From contig CAZULF010000002.1 of NCBI GenBank assembly GCA_964621215.1, positions 1 to 50,725 of the forward strand: a stretch of 50,725 bases of DNA. Reading direction: 5' to 3'. Both the position numbers and the translations under genes were made by a program. Under the pieces are notes generated by a model. It ran no database searches. It saw only the letters and a program-made list of their open reading frames with translations, and had not been told where the DNA came from. Source of the stretch: CAZULF01 sp964621215. Its GTDB lineage: Bacteria > Pseudomonadota > Gammaproteobacteria > UBA1113. The first letter of the stretch is position 1, and every line of letters starts with the position of its first letter. Positions 7,289 through 15,524 of the stretch are shown piece by piece.

Positions 7289-10200
7289 TTACACCCTTAA
7301 GCTTATATTTGATAGATTAATTCTGTTAATTGCTTCAGGATTTGGTGGACGCTGCCAAAGTGTTTGGCGCGCTAAATAATAACCAGCAACGCAGCCAGTG
7401 ATGGCACCAACAGCTATCCCTAAAGGACCACTGAAGGCACCTGCAAGAATGCTAAAAGCAGCAGCAGCAACCAATATATGTGCGGCATAATGAGTAAATA
7501 CTTTCAAGTTATAATTATCTTTGTATTTGTTAATATAGTTTTCTACATTTTCATGCAGGACTTTAGGTTGTAGGGATTTTCGACAGAAAAGATTTAAAGT
7601 CGCATCCATTTCTGTAGTCGATGCAGTGGCAGGATTTCCATTTTTATGTTGATCTCGGTGAGCAGTTACCAAATGTTGTATCGTGGTATGAGACTCTACC
7701 GCAAAGTTAATCATTTCACGATATTCATTGACTAGTTGTAATAATGCTTTTGGATCATGCCGACGAGCATCATACTGTTGTTGAGAAGCAGAAAACCACA
7801 AACGCAGATCATTACTGCTTTTTTGTTTATCCTCAAGCTGAGTTATTGTGCTCCTAAGAGTTGCGACGCTACTAGTTTCGTACGGAGGCACGGTATTATT
7901 TCTCTGATAATATGCTAACAGACGTTTCAAGCAAAAAATGGATTGAGTCAAAGTTTGATTTAATCTTTTCAACTCTTTATGTGTTGGCCGTTGTTTATTT
8001 TCATAATCACTTTTAAGGTTATCAATAGTTTTTTTACAATCGCTATAAGCGATAAAGTAACCTACAGATTTGAGATGACTTTTCCTAAGGAGACTTTTTT
8101 GAGGAATAGGTACATTTTCTGTCGATGTGATACGTGACAAAAACTCATCAATACTAGCGCTAGCATGGCGATAATGATTAATGCGATTTTGTCCTTCAAT
8201 AATATCTCTTGGCGGATTGGTATCGTATTGTTGTTGTGTTTCTTGTAATTCTTGGAGCAAGAAATAGATTGCATCCACCAAAGCAGGATCCTGTGCAGCT
8301 GTTATTGCAGAAGAAAGCTGTTGTTGTTTCTGGGCTAAGGCTTTAATTTTTTCCATTAGCTCATCCTTAGCAGGAGTATACTCTCTAAAGAAGACCATGG
8401 ATGTTAAGGTGCTGGTCATAATAACGTTTGAGTAAGCATCATTTTCCTGACGGATTTTTAATATAAATTCATGTACGATCTTTAGGGCATGATAATAATG
8501 ATTCATGCGCTCTTGCAAGATGGTAATATCATTGGTTGGGTTATTATAATAAGCTTGTTGTTTTTCTTGCAGCTCTACTAATAAAAATTGGATAACTACT
8601 CTAAAGAGAGGGTGTTCTGCATGATTAGGTGGAATGCGTTTTTGAAGTTTATTCAACCAGTTAATTTCTTTGCTAAGTCCATGCTGTAAGTAGGGTAATA
8701 TGACGGTATTTATTAATTGACTGGCGTAGTATGCTTTATTCGAGTCATTTAAGCTTGAAGTACGTTGTCCAGGATTATCTGAAGACTTTATACAGTTAGT
8801 GAAGAAAGTGCTTAATGCGATGGAGTTTAACTGTTTTTCAGTTAAGTCACGATCATTTCTTTGATTTAAGATGTCTCTTAAGTTTTTTTGTAGTGCGCGA
8901 ACTAGAGTGGCGAAGGTTGAATATTGAGCATTTTCATTACCTAAAGGAAAGAGCTCAGCTATTGCTTCTATATCGGGTAAAATTCGACGTCCTATCCAGT
9001 TTTTATATTGCTGTGTATATGAGAAGATAACTCGGTCGATCTCAGGTCGCTTTTCCGGATCGCAAGCTATCATTGTCTCAAGCAACGCAGTGATTTCCTT
9101 TTTTTCCTGCTCAGTCACATGAGGATCAGCATTAAAAACACCATGAGCTTTAAATGGATTCAACGCCCAATCTTTCTTATCAGGCTGCTTAGCCTCATCG
9201 AAATAGAGGGCATTAATCATTGCTATATCATCACATTGTTTCTTTTTTTTAAATCTTACTAACCGATTGTTTATAATGCAGTTTTTCTCTTGTGGAAATG
9301 CATCATAGAATTTTCTAAATTTACTGTCTCCATCGCAACCACCCAAAATTTCAGTTAGAGTTACGCCGAGAGAAAAGCTATCTTCCGAAGGGCAAGGTGG
9401 TAATTGATTAACGAAGATAATTGGAGTAGGGGAGGTGGGGTGATCATCATATTCACCGTTAAAACGCAATGGCAATGCTTCAGGGGCACAATATCCGGGT
9501 GTGCCGAAGGTGGCAGCTTTTTCGATATTATTCGACTTAGTTGCACTACCAAAATCGCAAAGGTTTAATTTACCCTTGGTTGAGTCAATCAAAAAATTAG
9601 TGAGCTTAATATCGCGATGTATAATTCCTTTTTGTACTACTTGATCACGACTAGCATAGAGTGCTTTTAATCCGACTAACCAGCGATCATTTGTGGATAA
9701 TGGAAGAGTATCGTGAGCGCCTAAAAAATTTGCTAAATCTTGTCCAGCATGTTTCATGATCAGTAGGCCGGTTCGTCCGTATTTTTCTTGTATTTCATAA
9801 ACCCCGCGTCCTACCTTTTGCTTACACTTTATCGGATCACCTGCTGCTTTGTAAGATTCAAGTTCCTTTTTTGCTTGTGCTACACCCGCATAAACAGTTT
9901 TTTCTACATATTGGGCGGGATTAAATAAACAATCAAGTTTATTTTCTTGATTGTTCCATTTAATTTTAGCGATACTTTCTCTAATTTCTGAGTTGCCAGT
10001 TGCTGCGAGAGGATCCTCATAATAAAAAACATCTAATACAGGCTGTTTGTTGTTAATTTTGTTACCTAGACGATAATCTAGAGAATAAGATCGCGTAGTT
10101 GAAGTTTCTGCATTTAATGTAATCACTAATTGATCTTCGGTTTCTGCTATTGTATGACCTAGTTGTCTTGCTGCTGCCATAAAAAAATGCTGGTTCTTAC

Positions 10201-10339
10201 GTAGAAGATATGCTTCTATACAATTTTTTAGAACAGGAACATCCAGCACCTCTCTCACAAAAGTGTCGTAAATCGGTTTTAGTTGCTCAATTTGTTGTTG
10301 TTGTTGAGCTTCGTAAGCTAAATACTGGCTAAGTAGCAT
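7289..10339 (-). CDS. Protein kinase-like large protein, putative type IV effector
   Basis: 1016 residues. The N-terminal third carries a eukaryotic-type Ser/Thr kinase core: HRDIKLTN near residue 241, CDFG near 260, and an activation-segment GTPGYCAPEA, all catalytic residues kept; the N-lobe Lys is less obvious. The middle is helical and contains two copies of a module with ELQE-Q--Y--NP and R--HY--A near residues 590 and 700. The C-terminus has two hydrophobic segments (about 960-995) followed by a short polar tail. It has no signal peptide. A closely similar C-terminal half is encoded at 49233-50725. An upstream PmrA-like box supports, but does not prove, that it is a Dot/Icm substrate acting in the host cell. 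Confidence 0.8.
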   Translation of the reverse strand: MLLSQYLAYEAQQQQQIEQLKPIYDTFVREVLDVPVLKNCIEAYLLRKNQHFFMAAARQLGHTIAETEDQLVITLNAETSTTRSYSLDYRLGNKINNKQPVLDVFYYEDPLAATGNSEIRESIAKIKWNNQENKLDCLFNPAQYVEKTVYAGVAQAKKELESYKAAGDPIKCKQKVGRGVYEIQEKYGRTGLLIMKHAGQDLANFLGAHDTLPLSTNDRWLVGLKALYASRDQVVQKGIIHRDIKLTNFLIDSTKGKLNLCDFGSATKSNNIEKAATFGTPGYCAPEALPLRFNGEYDDHPTSPTPIIFVNQLPPCPSEDSFSLGVTLTEILGGCDGDSKFRKFYDAFPQEKNCIINNRLVRFKKKKQCDDIAMINALYFDEAKQPDKKDWALNPFKAHGVFNADPHVTEQEKKEITALLETMIACDPEKRPEIDRVIFSYTQQYKNWIGRRILPDIEAIAELFPLGNENAQYSTFATLVRALQKNLRDILNQRNDRDLTEKQLNSIALSTFFTNCIKSSDNPGQRTSSLNDSNKAYYASQLINTVILPYLQHGLSKEINWLNKLQKRIPPNHAEHPLFRVVIQFLLVELQEKQQAYYNNPTNDITILQERMNHYYHALKIVHEFILKIRQENDAYSNVIMTSTLTSMVFFREYTPAKDELMEKIKALAQKQQQLSSAITAAQDPALVDAIYFLLQELQETQQQYDTNPPRDIIEGQNRINHYRHASASIDEFLSRITSTENVPIPQKSLLRKSHLKSVGYFIAYSDCKKTIDNLKSDYENKQRPTHKELKRLNQTLTQSIFCLKRLLAYYQRNNTVPPYETSSVATLRSTITQLEDKQKSSNDLRLWFSASQQQYDARRHDPKALLQLVNEYREMINFAVESHTTIQHLVTAHRDQHKNGNPATASTTEMDATLNLFCRKSLQPKVLHENVENYINKYKDNYNLKVFTHYAAHILVAAAAFSILAGAFSGPLGIAVGAITGCVAGYYLARQTLWQRPPNPEAINRINLSNISLRV

Positions 10340-10370
10340 AAAAAGTTCTCATAAGTTATTTAGAGCATCC

Positions 10371-10403
10371 ATTATACAGAATTAGTATTAAGTAAATATT
10401 AAA
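10371..10403 (-). promoter_or_regulatory. PmrA-like box and -10 for the kinase gene
   Basis: Reading the minus strand: TTTAATATT-TA-CTTAATACT (10403 down to 10384), then 7 bases, then TATAAT (10376-10371). This fits the PmrA consensus cTTAATatT-N2-cTTAATatT known from Legionella and Coxiella. The gene start is about 30 bp further downstream. Confidence 0.6.
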
Positions 10404-10473
10404 AAAACTCCTACTTATTAACATTATTTTCAGCTTAGGATAAAAATAATACAGGTAAAAATTATCAACAAAC

Positions 10474-10506
10474 CTTAATATTTCCTTAATTTTTTTACGA
10501 TAAAAT
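10474..10506 (+). promoter_or_regulatory. PmrA-like box and -10 for the 10544 gene
   Basis: CTTAATATT-TC-CTTAATTTT (10474-10493), 7 bases, then TAAAAT (10501-10506). The arrangement and the 7-base spacing equal those of the divergent kinase promoter on the other strand. A TATAAA at 10512-10517 is an alternative -10. Confidence 0.6.
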
Positions 10507-10543
10507 GGTACTATAAACATGCATAGCTGCAGGAGTCATGTCA

Positions 10544-11152
10544 ATGAAAAGTGCAATATCCTTCGTAACTCAACAATTAGTACAACATACCAAGAACGGT
10601 GTGCTAGTCAACGATAAACTACGTGTAACCGTGTCTTGCGCTGAGTTAGAAAAATTAACCCTAGATCAAGCCAAAGCATTGATCAATGCAAAAATACGCA
10701 AAGAATATAATATCGACTTTTCTGCCGAAGCATTTGAAAGCAGTGGTAATAAAGTTCAATCTACCTATGAAATGACAAGCACCGTGACAGGCAATGAATT
10801 TAGTGTGCGCGGCTTTGTGAAAACCGATGAATATCAAAAGCAATTAAAAGAATTGAAAGAGCAAAAAACGTTTCTAGATGAATTGAAAGCAGCTAAAGCA
10901 CAAGGTCAAACAAAAATTGAAAAAATGAAACATGAAATTACTCAATTAGAAGCAAAAAATGCTGAGCTCGAAGTGAAAATTTCAACTTGTCAAAGTACTT
11001 TGTTCAATAAAGTGAAACAGTTGAAACCTGAAATAACTCATGTTACATCGCAAGCACGTCTATTTAGCACAAATAATGTTAAAAAGGTTAACCAAGTTGC
11101 TAACGCGGTCGCAGGACTAGATGAAACTAACTTGACTGCTCCGGTAGCCTAA
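10544..11152 (+). CDS. Coiled-coil protein of unknown function, putative effector
   Basis: About 202 residues, no family recognised. An N-terminal mixed alpha/beta part (residues 1-95) is followed by a charged heptad-like coiled coil (about 97-145, EYQKQLKELKEQKTFLDELK onward). No signal peptide or membrane segment is seen. The ATG at 10544 is preferred because AGGAG (10531-10535) lies 8 bases upstream; an ATG at 10538 is only 2 bases from that site. The gene is divergent from the kinase-like gene and shares its PmrA-like control region, so it may be a secreted substrate. Confidence 0.7.
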   Translation: MKSAISFVTQQLVQHTKNGVLVNDKLRVTVSCAELEKLTLDQAKALINAKIRKEYNIDFSAEAFESSGNKVQSTYEMTSTVTGNEFSVRGFVKTDEYQKQLKELKEQKTFLDELKAAKAQGQTKIEKMKHEITQLEAKNAELEVKISTCQSTLFNKVKQLKPEITHVTSQARLFSTNNVKKVNQVANAVAGLDETNLTAPVA

Positions 11153-11275
11153 TCAACGTAGCCCATATTCCGCTTCGCTTCATCCAGGTTATATCGAGAT
11201 TCAAAGGATGACAAAACGCTTGCTTTCCAGTAAGATCCTCCTTTCAACAGGAGGGGGATACCCCAAGGTTTAACA

Positions 11276-12898
11276 ATGACAAAGTATATTTTTGTGACAG
11301 GGGGCGTAGTTTCATCGCTAGGGAAGGGGATTGCTGCGGCGTCGTTAGGCGCGATTTTCGAAGCGCGAGGATTGCGCGTATCACTAATGAAGCTGGATCC
11401 CTATTTGAATGTGGATCCTGGCACTATGAGTCCATTTCAACATGGAGAAGTTTTTGTGACCGAAGATGGTGCAGAAACTGACCTCGATCTTGGACATTAT
11501 GAACGCTTCGTGCGTGCCAAAACCACTCGATTAAATAGTTTCACAGCCGGCCAAGTTTATGCCAGCGTCATTCGCAAAGAGCGTCGTGGTGATTATTTAG
11601 GCGGCACCGTACAAGTCATTCCGCATGTTACTGACGAGATTAAACATAGAATTATCGAAGGTGCAGGTGACGTTGACATCGCCTTGATCGAAATCGGCGG
11701 TACCATTGGCGATATCGAATCGTTACCCTTCTTAGAAGCCATTCGTCAAATGCGTATTGAACTGGGCAGCGTTAATACCTTTTTCGTGCATCTCACTTTA
11801 GTTCCTTATTTAGGAACCGCCAACGAAATCAAAACCAAACCAACGCAACATTCCGTCAAAGAATTACGTACTATCGGTATTCAACCCGATATGTTGTTAT
11901 GTCGAATGCAAACTGAACTGCCCGAAGATTCACGTCGTAAAATTGCATTGTTTACTAACGTTGAATACCACGCCGTTGTTTCGTTGCCAGACATGTCTAG
12001 CGTGTATCAAATCCCCCAACATTTACACGAACAACAAGTCGATGATGTGATTATTCAAAAATTAGGTCTGACTGCAAAACCAACAGATTTGCACGAGTGG
12101 CAAGCGGTGGTGGATGCAGAGCAGCATCCGGATGGCGAAGTCACGATTGGTATAGTCGGCAAATATACAGAATTTAAAGATTCGTATAAATCATTAAACG
12201 AAGCATTACGTCATGCTGGCATTCAAACGCGCACTAAAGTTAATTTAGAATATATCGACTCTGAACAACTCACTAAAGAAGATTTATCTGTATTAAGCAA
12301 AGTCAATGCGATTTTGGTACCTGGTGGTTTTGGTTCGCGTGGCGTAGAAGGTAAAATTATTGCCGTACAATATGCGCGCGAACACAAAATCCCTTATTTC
12401 GGTATTTGCTTAGGTATGCAAATTGCCGTGATTGAATATGCGCGTCATGTTTTAAATTGGCGCGATGCGAATAGCACAGAATTTGATTTAGAAACTGATC
12501 ACCCGGTAATCGCATTGGTAACAGAATGGATGACAGAATCTGGCGAGCGTCAACATCGCGATTATGATTCTGATAAAGGCGGTACTATGCGCGTGGGTGG
12601 TTATGTCTGTCAATTACAACCCGATTCGTTAGCGGCCCAATTGTATGATCAACCGCAAATTACAGAACGACATCGACATCGTTATGAAGTTAATAACGCT
12701 TTAATTCCTGAATTAGAAGCGGCAGGACTACGCATATCAGGTCGTTCAGTGAAAGGTGATTTGGTGGAAATGGTCGAAATTCCTGCGCATCCTTGGTTTG
12801 TTGGATGCCAATTTCATCCCGAATTCACTTCCACGCCGCGTGATGGACATCCATTATTTATCGGTTTTATTAAAGCTGCTAGAAAAGCTCAGGAGTAA
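11276..12898 (+). CDS. pyrG: CTP synthase PyrG
   Basis: Makes CTP from UTP, ATP and glutamine; 540 residues. N-terminal synthetase domain with TGGVVSSLGKGI near residue 7 and MSPFQHGEVFVTEDGAE; C-terminal class I glutamine amidotransferase with the nucleophile Cys378 in GICLGMQ and the His-Glu pair in FHPEFTS. The ATG at 11276 has an AAGG site 8 bases upstream. It heads the conserved pyrG-kdsA-eno-ftsB cluster; kdsA begins 5 bp after its stop. Confidence 0.98.
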   Translation: MTKYIFVTGGVVSSLGKGIAAASLGAIFEARGLRVSLMKLDPYLNVDPGTMSPFQHGEVFVTEDGAETDLDLGHYERFVRAKTTRLNSFTAGQVYASVIRKERRGDYLGGTVQVIPHVTDEIKHRIIEGAGDVDIALIEIGGTIGDIESLPFLEAIRQMRIELGSVNTFFVHLTLVPYLGTANEIKTKPTQHSVKELRTIGIQPDMLLCRMQTELPEDSRRKIALFTNVEYHAVVSLPDMSSVYQIPQHLHEQQVDDVIIQKLGLTAKPTDLHEWQAVVDAEQHPDGEVTIGIVGKYTEFKDSYKSLNEALRHAGIQTRTKVNLEYIDSEQLTKEDLSVLSKVNAILVPGGFGSRGVEGKIIAVQYAREHKIPYFGICLGMQIAVIEYARHVLNWRDANSTEFDLETDHPVIALVTEWMTESGERQHRDYDSDKGGTMRVGGYVCQLQPDSLAAQLYDQPQITERHRHRYEVNNALIPELEAAGLRISGRSVKGDLVEMVEIPAHPWFVGCQFHPEFTSTPRDGHPLFIGFIKAARKAQE

Positions 12899-12903
12899 AT
12901 ACA

Positions 12904-13722
12904 ATGAAAATTTGTCACTTTGAGGCAGGATTAGATAAGCCCTTTTTTTTATTGGCAGGACCTTGTGTGGTGGAAAGCGAGCAATTGGCATTGGATACAG
13001 CCGGTTTTTTAAAAGAATTAACCACGCGATTAGGTATCCCTTTTGTTTATAAGTCATCCTATGACAAAGCCAATCGCACCTCGTTAAATAGCTTTCGCGG
13101 CTTGGGTGTAGAAAAAGGCTTGCAAATTTTACAAACCGTCAAAGAAAAAATCGGTGTGGCGGTAGTGACAGATATTCACGAAGATTCACCGATGGAAGAA
13201 GTGGCTTCGGTCGTCGACATGTTGCAAACACCCGCTTTTTTATGTCGTCAAACTAATTTTATTCAACGTGTGGCGAATTTAGGTTTGCCAGTCAATATTA
13301 AAAAAGGTCAATTTCTCGCGCCATGTGATATGAAGCATGTTGCAGAAAAAGCCTTGGCCACCGGTAATAAACAAATTCTTGTGTGCGAACGAGGGGTATC
13401 ATTTGGTTATAATAATTTGGTATCCGACATGCGTTCATTAGTGATCATGCGTGAAACTAATTGCCCCGTAGTTTTTGATGCGACACATTCAGTGCAATTA
13501 CCCGGCGGGCAGGGTACCACTACCGGCGGACAACGCGAATTTATTCCAGTATTAGCACGTGCGGCAGTTGCAACGGGGATCTCCGGTTTATTTATGGAAA
13601 CGCATCCTAATCCCGACAAAGCTTTGAGCGATGGCCCTAATTCATGGCCATTAGATAAGATGGAAGGATTGCTGACGATGTTGAAGGAGATCGATAGCTT
13701 AGTAAAAAAGGAAACACTATGA
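12904..13722 (+). CDS. kdsA: 3-deoxy-8-phosphooctulonate synthase KdsA
   Basis: Condenses phosphoenolpyruvate with arabinose 5-phosphate to give KDO-8-phosphate for the lipopolysaccharide core, so the organism makes LPS. 272 residues, near the usual 276-284. Family motifs seen: LAGPCVVES, YKSSYDKANRTS, TDIHE, PAFLCRQTNF, KKGQFLAPCDM, and FDATHSVQLPGG. Its TGA overlaps the eno start codon (ATGA), and the product supply of phosphoenolpyruvate comes from enolase. Confidence 0.97.
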   Translation: MKICHFEAGLDKPFFLLAGPCVVESEQLALDTAGFLKELTTRLGIPFVYKSSYDKANRTSLNSFRGLGVEKGLQILQTVKEKIGVAVVTDIHEDSPMEEVASVVDMLQTPAFLCRQTNFIQRVANLGLPVNIKKGQFLAPCDMKHVAEKALATGNKQILVCERGVSFGYNNLVSDMRSLVIMRETNCPVVFDATHSVQLPGGQGTTTGGQREFIPVLARAAVATGISGLFMETHPNPDKALSDGPNSWPLDKMEGLLTMLKEIDSLVKKETL

Positions 13723-15005
13723 CCACTATCACCACCATTCATGCACGCGAAATTTTAGATTCGCGCGGTAATCCCACGGTTGAAGCCGATGTGATATTAA
13801 GCAGCGGCACATTGGGGCGCGCCGCTGTTCCTTCAGGAGCATCTACTGGCATCCACGAAGCCATAGAATTGCGTGATAAAGATTCCAAGCGCTACGGTGG
13901 TAAAGGTGTTACGCATGCCATACAAAATATAGAAAAGAAATTATCTCCCGCGCTACAAGGTATGTCACCGTTTGCTCAAACAGAAATCGACCGTCGCATG
14001 ATTGAATTAGATGGCACGGCCAATAAAAGCAATCTCGGTGCGAATGCCATGTTGGCAGTTTCATTAGCGGTAGCGAAAGCGGCAGCCAATGAACGCAAAT
14101 TACCCTTATACGCTTATCTTCATACGTCTCCGACTTATATCATGCCGGTGCCGATGATGAATATTATCAACGGTGGAGCCCATGCAGATAATAATCTCGA
14201 TATGCAAGAGTTTATGATTTTACCCGTGGGCGCACCCACATTTGCTGAAAGTTTGCGTTACGGGGTCGAAGTATTCCACGCGCTAAAAGGTATTCTAAAA
14301 AAACGCGGGTTAAATACGGCGGTGGGAGATGAAGGAGGGTTTGCACCGGATTTATCGGGTAATGCCGCAGCGATTGAAATTATTTTAGAAGCAATTCATC
14401 ATGCGGGGTTTACTGCTGGCAAAGATATTTATTTAGGTGTCGATGCTGCGAGTTCGGAATTTTATCGCGATGGAGCTTATCATTTAACATCAGAACAACG
14501 TGTGCTCAATGCAAAAGAGTTTACTGATTATTACGCTCAATGGATCAAACAGTACCCGATTATTTCTATCGAAGATGGTATGGCCGAAGAAGATTGGAGT
14601 GGTTGGAAATTATTAACTGAACAATTAGGCAAGCACGTGCAATTAGTTGGTGATGATATCTTCGTGACAAATACAACCTTGTTAGAGCGCGGTATTAAAG
14701 AAGGTATAGGCAATGCCATTCTGATTAAATTAAATCAAATAGGCACGCTCACAGAAACCTTAGCCGCCATTCGCATGGCACAGCAAGCTAATTATCGGGT
14801 GGTGATTTCTCATCGCTCAGGTGAAACTGAAGATGTAACGATTGCCGATTTGGCGGTAGCGACTGGAGTAGGTCAAATTAAAACCGGTTCGCTCTGCCGT
14901 ACCGACCGAGTGGCAAAATATAATCAATTACTACGAATTGAGCAAGAGTTAGGCAGTCAAGCGCATTTTGCCGGAAGGAAGGTTTTTGGATTGGATAAGT
15001 TTTAG
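13719..15005 (+). CDS. eno: Enolase
   Basis: Interconverts 2-phosphoglycerate and phosphoenolpyruvate in glycolysis/gluconeogenesis; 428 residues. Seen: the N-terminal ARQILDSRGNPT-like segment (AREILDSRGNPT), PSGASTGIHEA, metal ligands in GVDAAS, SIEDGMAEEDW and GDDIFVTN, the catalytic Lys in ILIKLNQIGT and the SHRSGETED loop. Translationally coupled to kdsA through a 4-bp ATGA overlap. A family B palindrome follows the stop by about 6 bp and may end the transcript. Confidence 0.98.
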   Translation: MTTITTIHAREILDSRGNPTVEADVILSSGTLGRAAVPSGASTGIHEAIELRDKDSKRYGGKGVTHAIQNIEKKLSPALQGMSPFAQTEIDRRMIELDGTANKSNLGANAMLAVSLAVAKAAANERKLPLYAYLHTSPTYIMPVPMMNIINGGAHADNNLDMQEFMILPVGAPTFAESLRYGVEVFHALKGILKKRGLNTAVGDEGGFAPDLSGNAAAIEIILEAIHHAGFTAGKDIYLGVDAASSEFYRDGAYHLTSEQRVLNAKEFTDYYAQWIKQYPIISIEDGMAEEDWSGWKLLTEQLGKHVQLVGDDIFVTNTTLLERGIKEGIGNAILIKLNQIGTLTETLAAIRMAQQANYRVVISHRSGETEDVTIADLAVATGVGQIKTGSLCRTDRVAKYNQLLRIEQELGSQAHFAGRKVFGLDKF

Positions 15006-15010
15006 AGTTC

Positions 15011-15090
15011 TCGTCGTCCCGCGATTTATTCGCGGGATCCAGAACGCATCGACACGACATGGATCCCGCGGACAAGCCGCGGGACGACGA
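15011..15090. repeat. Family B palindromic element, full copy
   Basis: Outer arms TCGTCGTCCCGCG / CGCGGGACGACGA enclose two smaller hairpins (GTCCCGCG-attt-CGCGGGATCC type) and a spacer with AGAACGCATCGACACGAC. Similar copies occur at 31793-31895 and 36747-36821, with partial ones in holB and at 43186-43229. Confidence 0.9.
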
Positions 15091-15127
15091 TGATTCTAAA
15101 AAATGTCCGGTACAGAAGAAAAACCCC

Positions 15128-15155
15128 TTGCGGTCGTCGCGATTAATGCTACACT
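15128..15155 (+). promoter_or_regulatory. Candidate promoter for ftsB
   Basis: TTGCGG (15128-15133) and TACACT (15150-15155) with a 16-bp spacer, 62 bp before ftsB. By inspection only. Confidence 0.45.
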
Positions 15156-15217
15156 AATTAGTTCAAGTTCAAAGTGTTAAAACAAAGATAAAGATAGGCA
15201 AGGGAGCGCTTCCATCA

Positions 15218-15517
15218 ATGATTCGTTATCTGTTTAGTCCCTACGCGTTACTAGCGGCTTTAGCGGCGCTAGTGCTGTTTTTGCAATACCAACTTTGGTT
15301 TGGTAACGCTGGCGTACGCGATATTCACTATCTCACCCATGTTATTTCTCTAAACGAAGAAAAAAATGCTATATTGGCCTCTGAAAATCACGTATTGCAA
15401 GCTAATATCGACGATCTCAAACACGGTCAAGATGCGACTGAAGAACAAGCTCGCACTGAACTTGGGATGGTCAAACCCGGCGAAATTTATTATCAGATTA
15501 TTGGCAGCAAATCGTAA
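15218..15517 (+). CDS. ftsB: Cell division protein FtsB
   Basis: Small bitopic divisome protein that forms the FtsQLB complex. 99 residues: short cytoplasmic N-terminus, one membrane helix at about residues 8-24, then a periplasmic coiled coil (about 40-75) and a C-terminal REELGMVKPGE-like motif (here ARTELGMVKPGEIYYQII). It lies directly after eno, its usual neighbour. The following gene is convergent, with only 7 bp between the two stops, so the usual ispD partner is absent here. Confidence 0.93.
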   Translation: MIRYLFSPYALLAALAALVLFLQYQLWFGNAGVRDIHYLTHVISLNEEKNAILASENHVLQANIDDLKHGQDATEEQARTELGMVKPGEIYYQIIGSKS

Positions 15518-15524
15518 TCCACAA

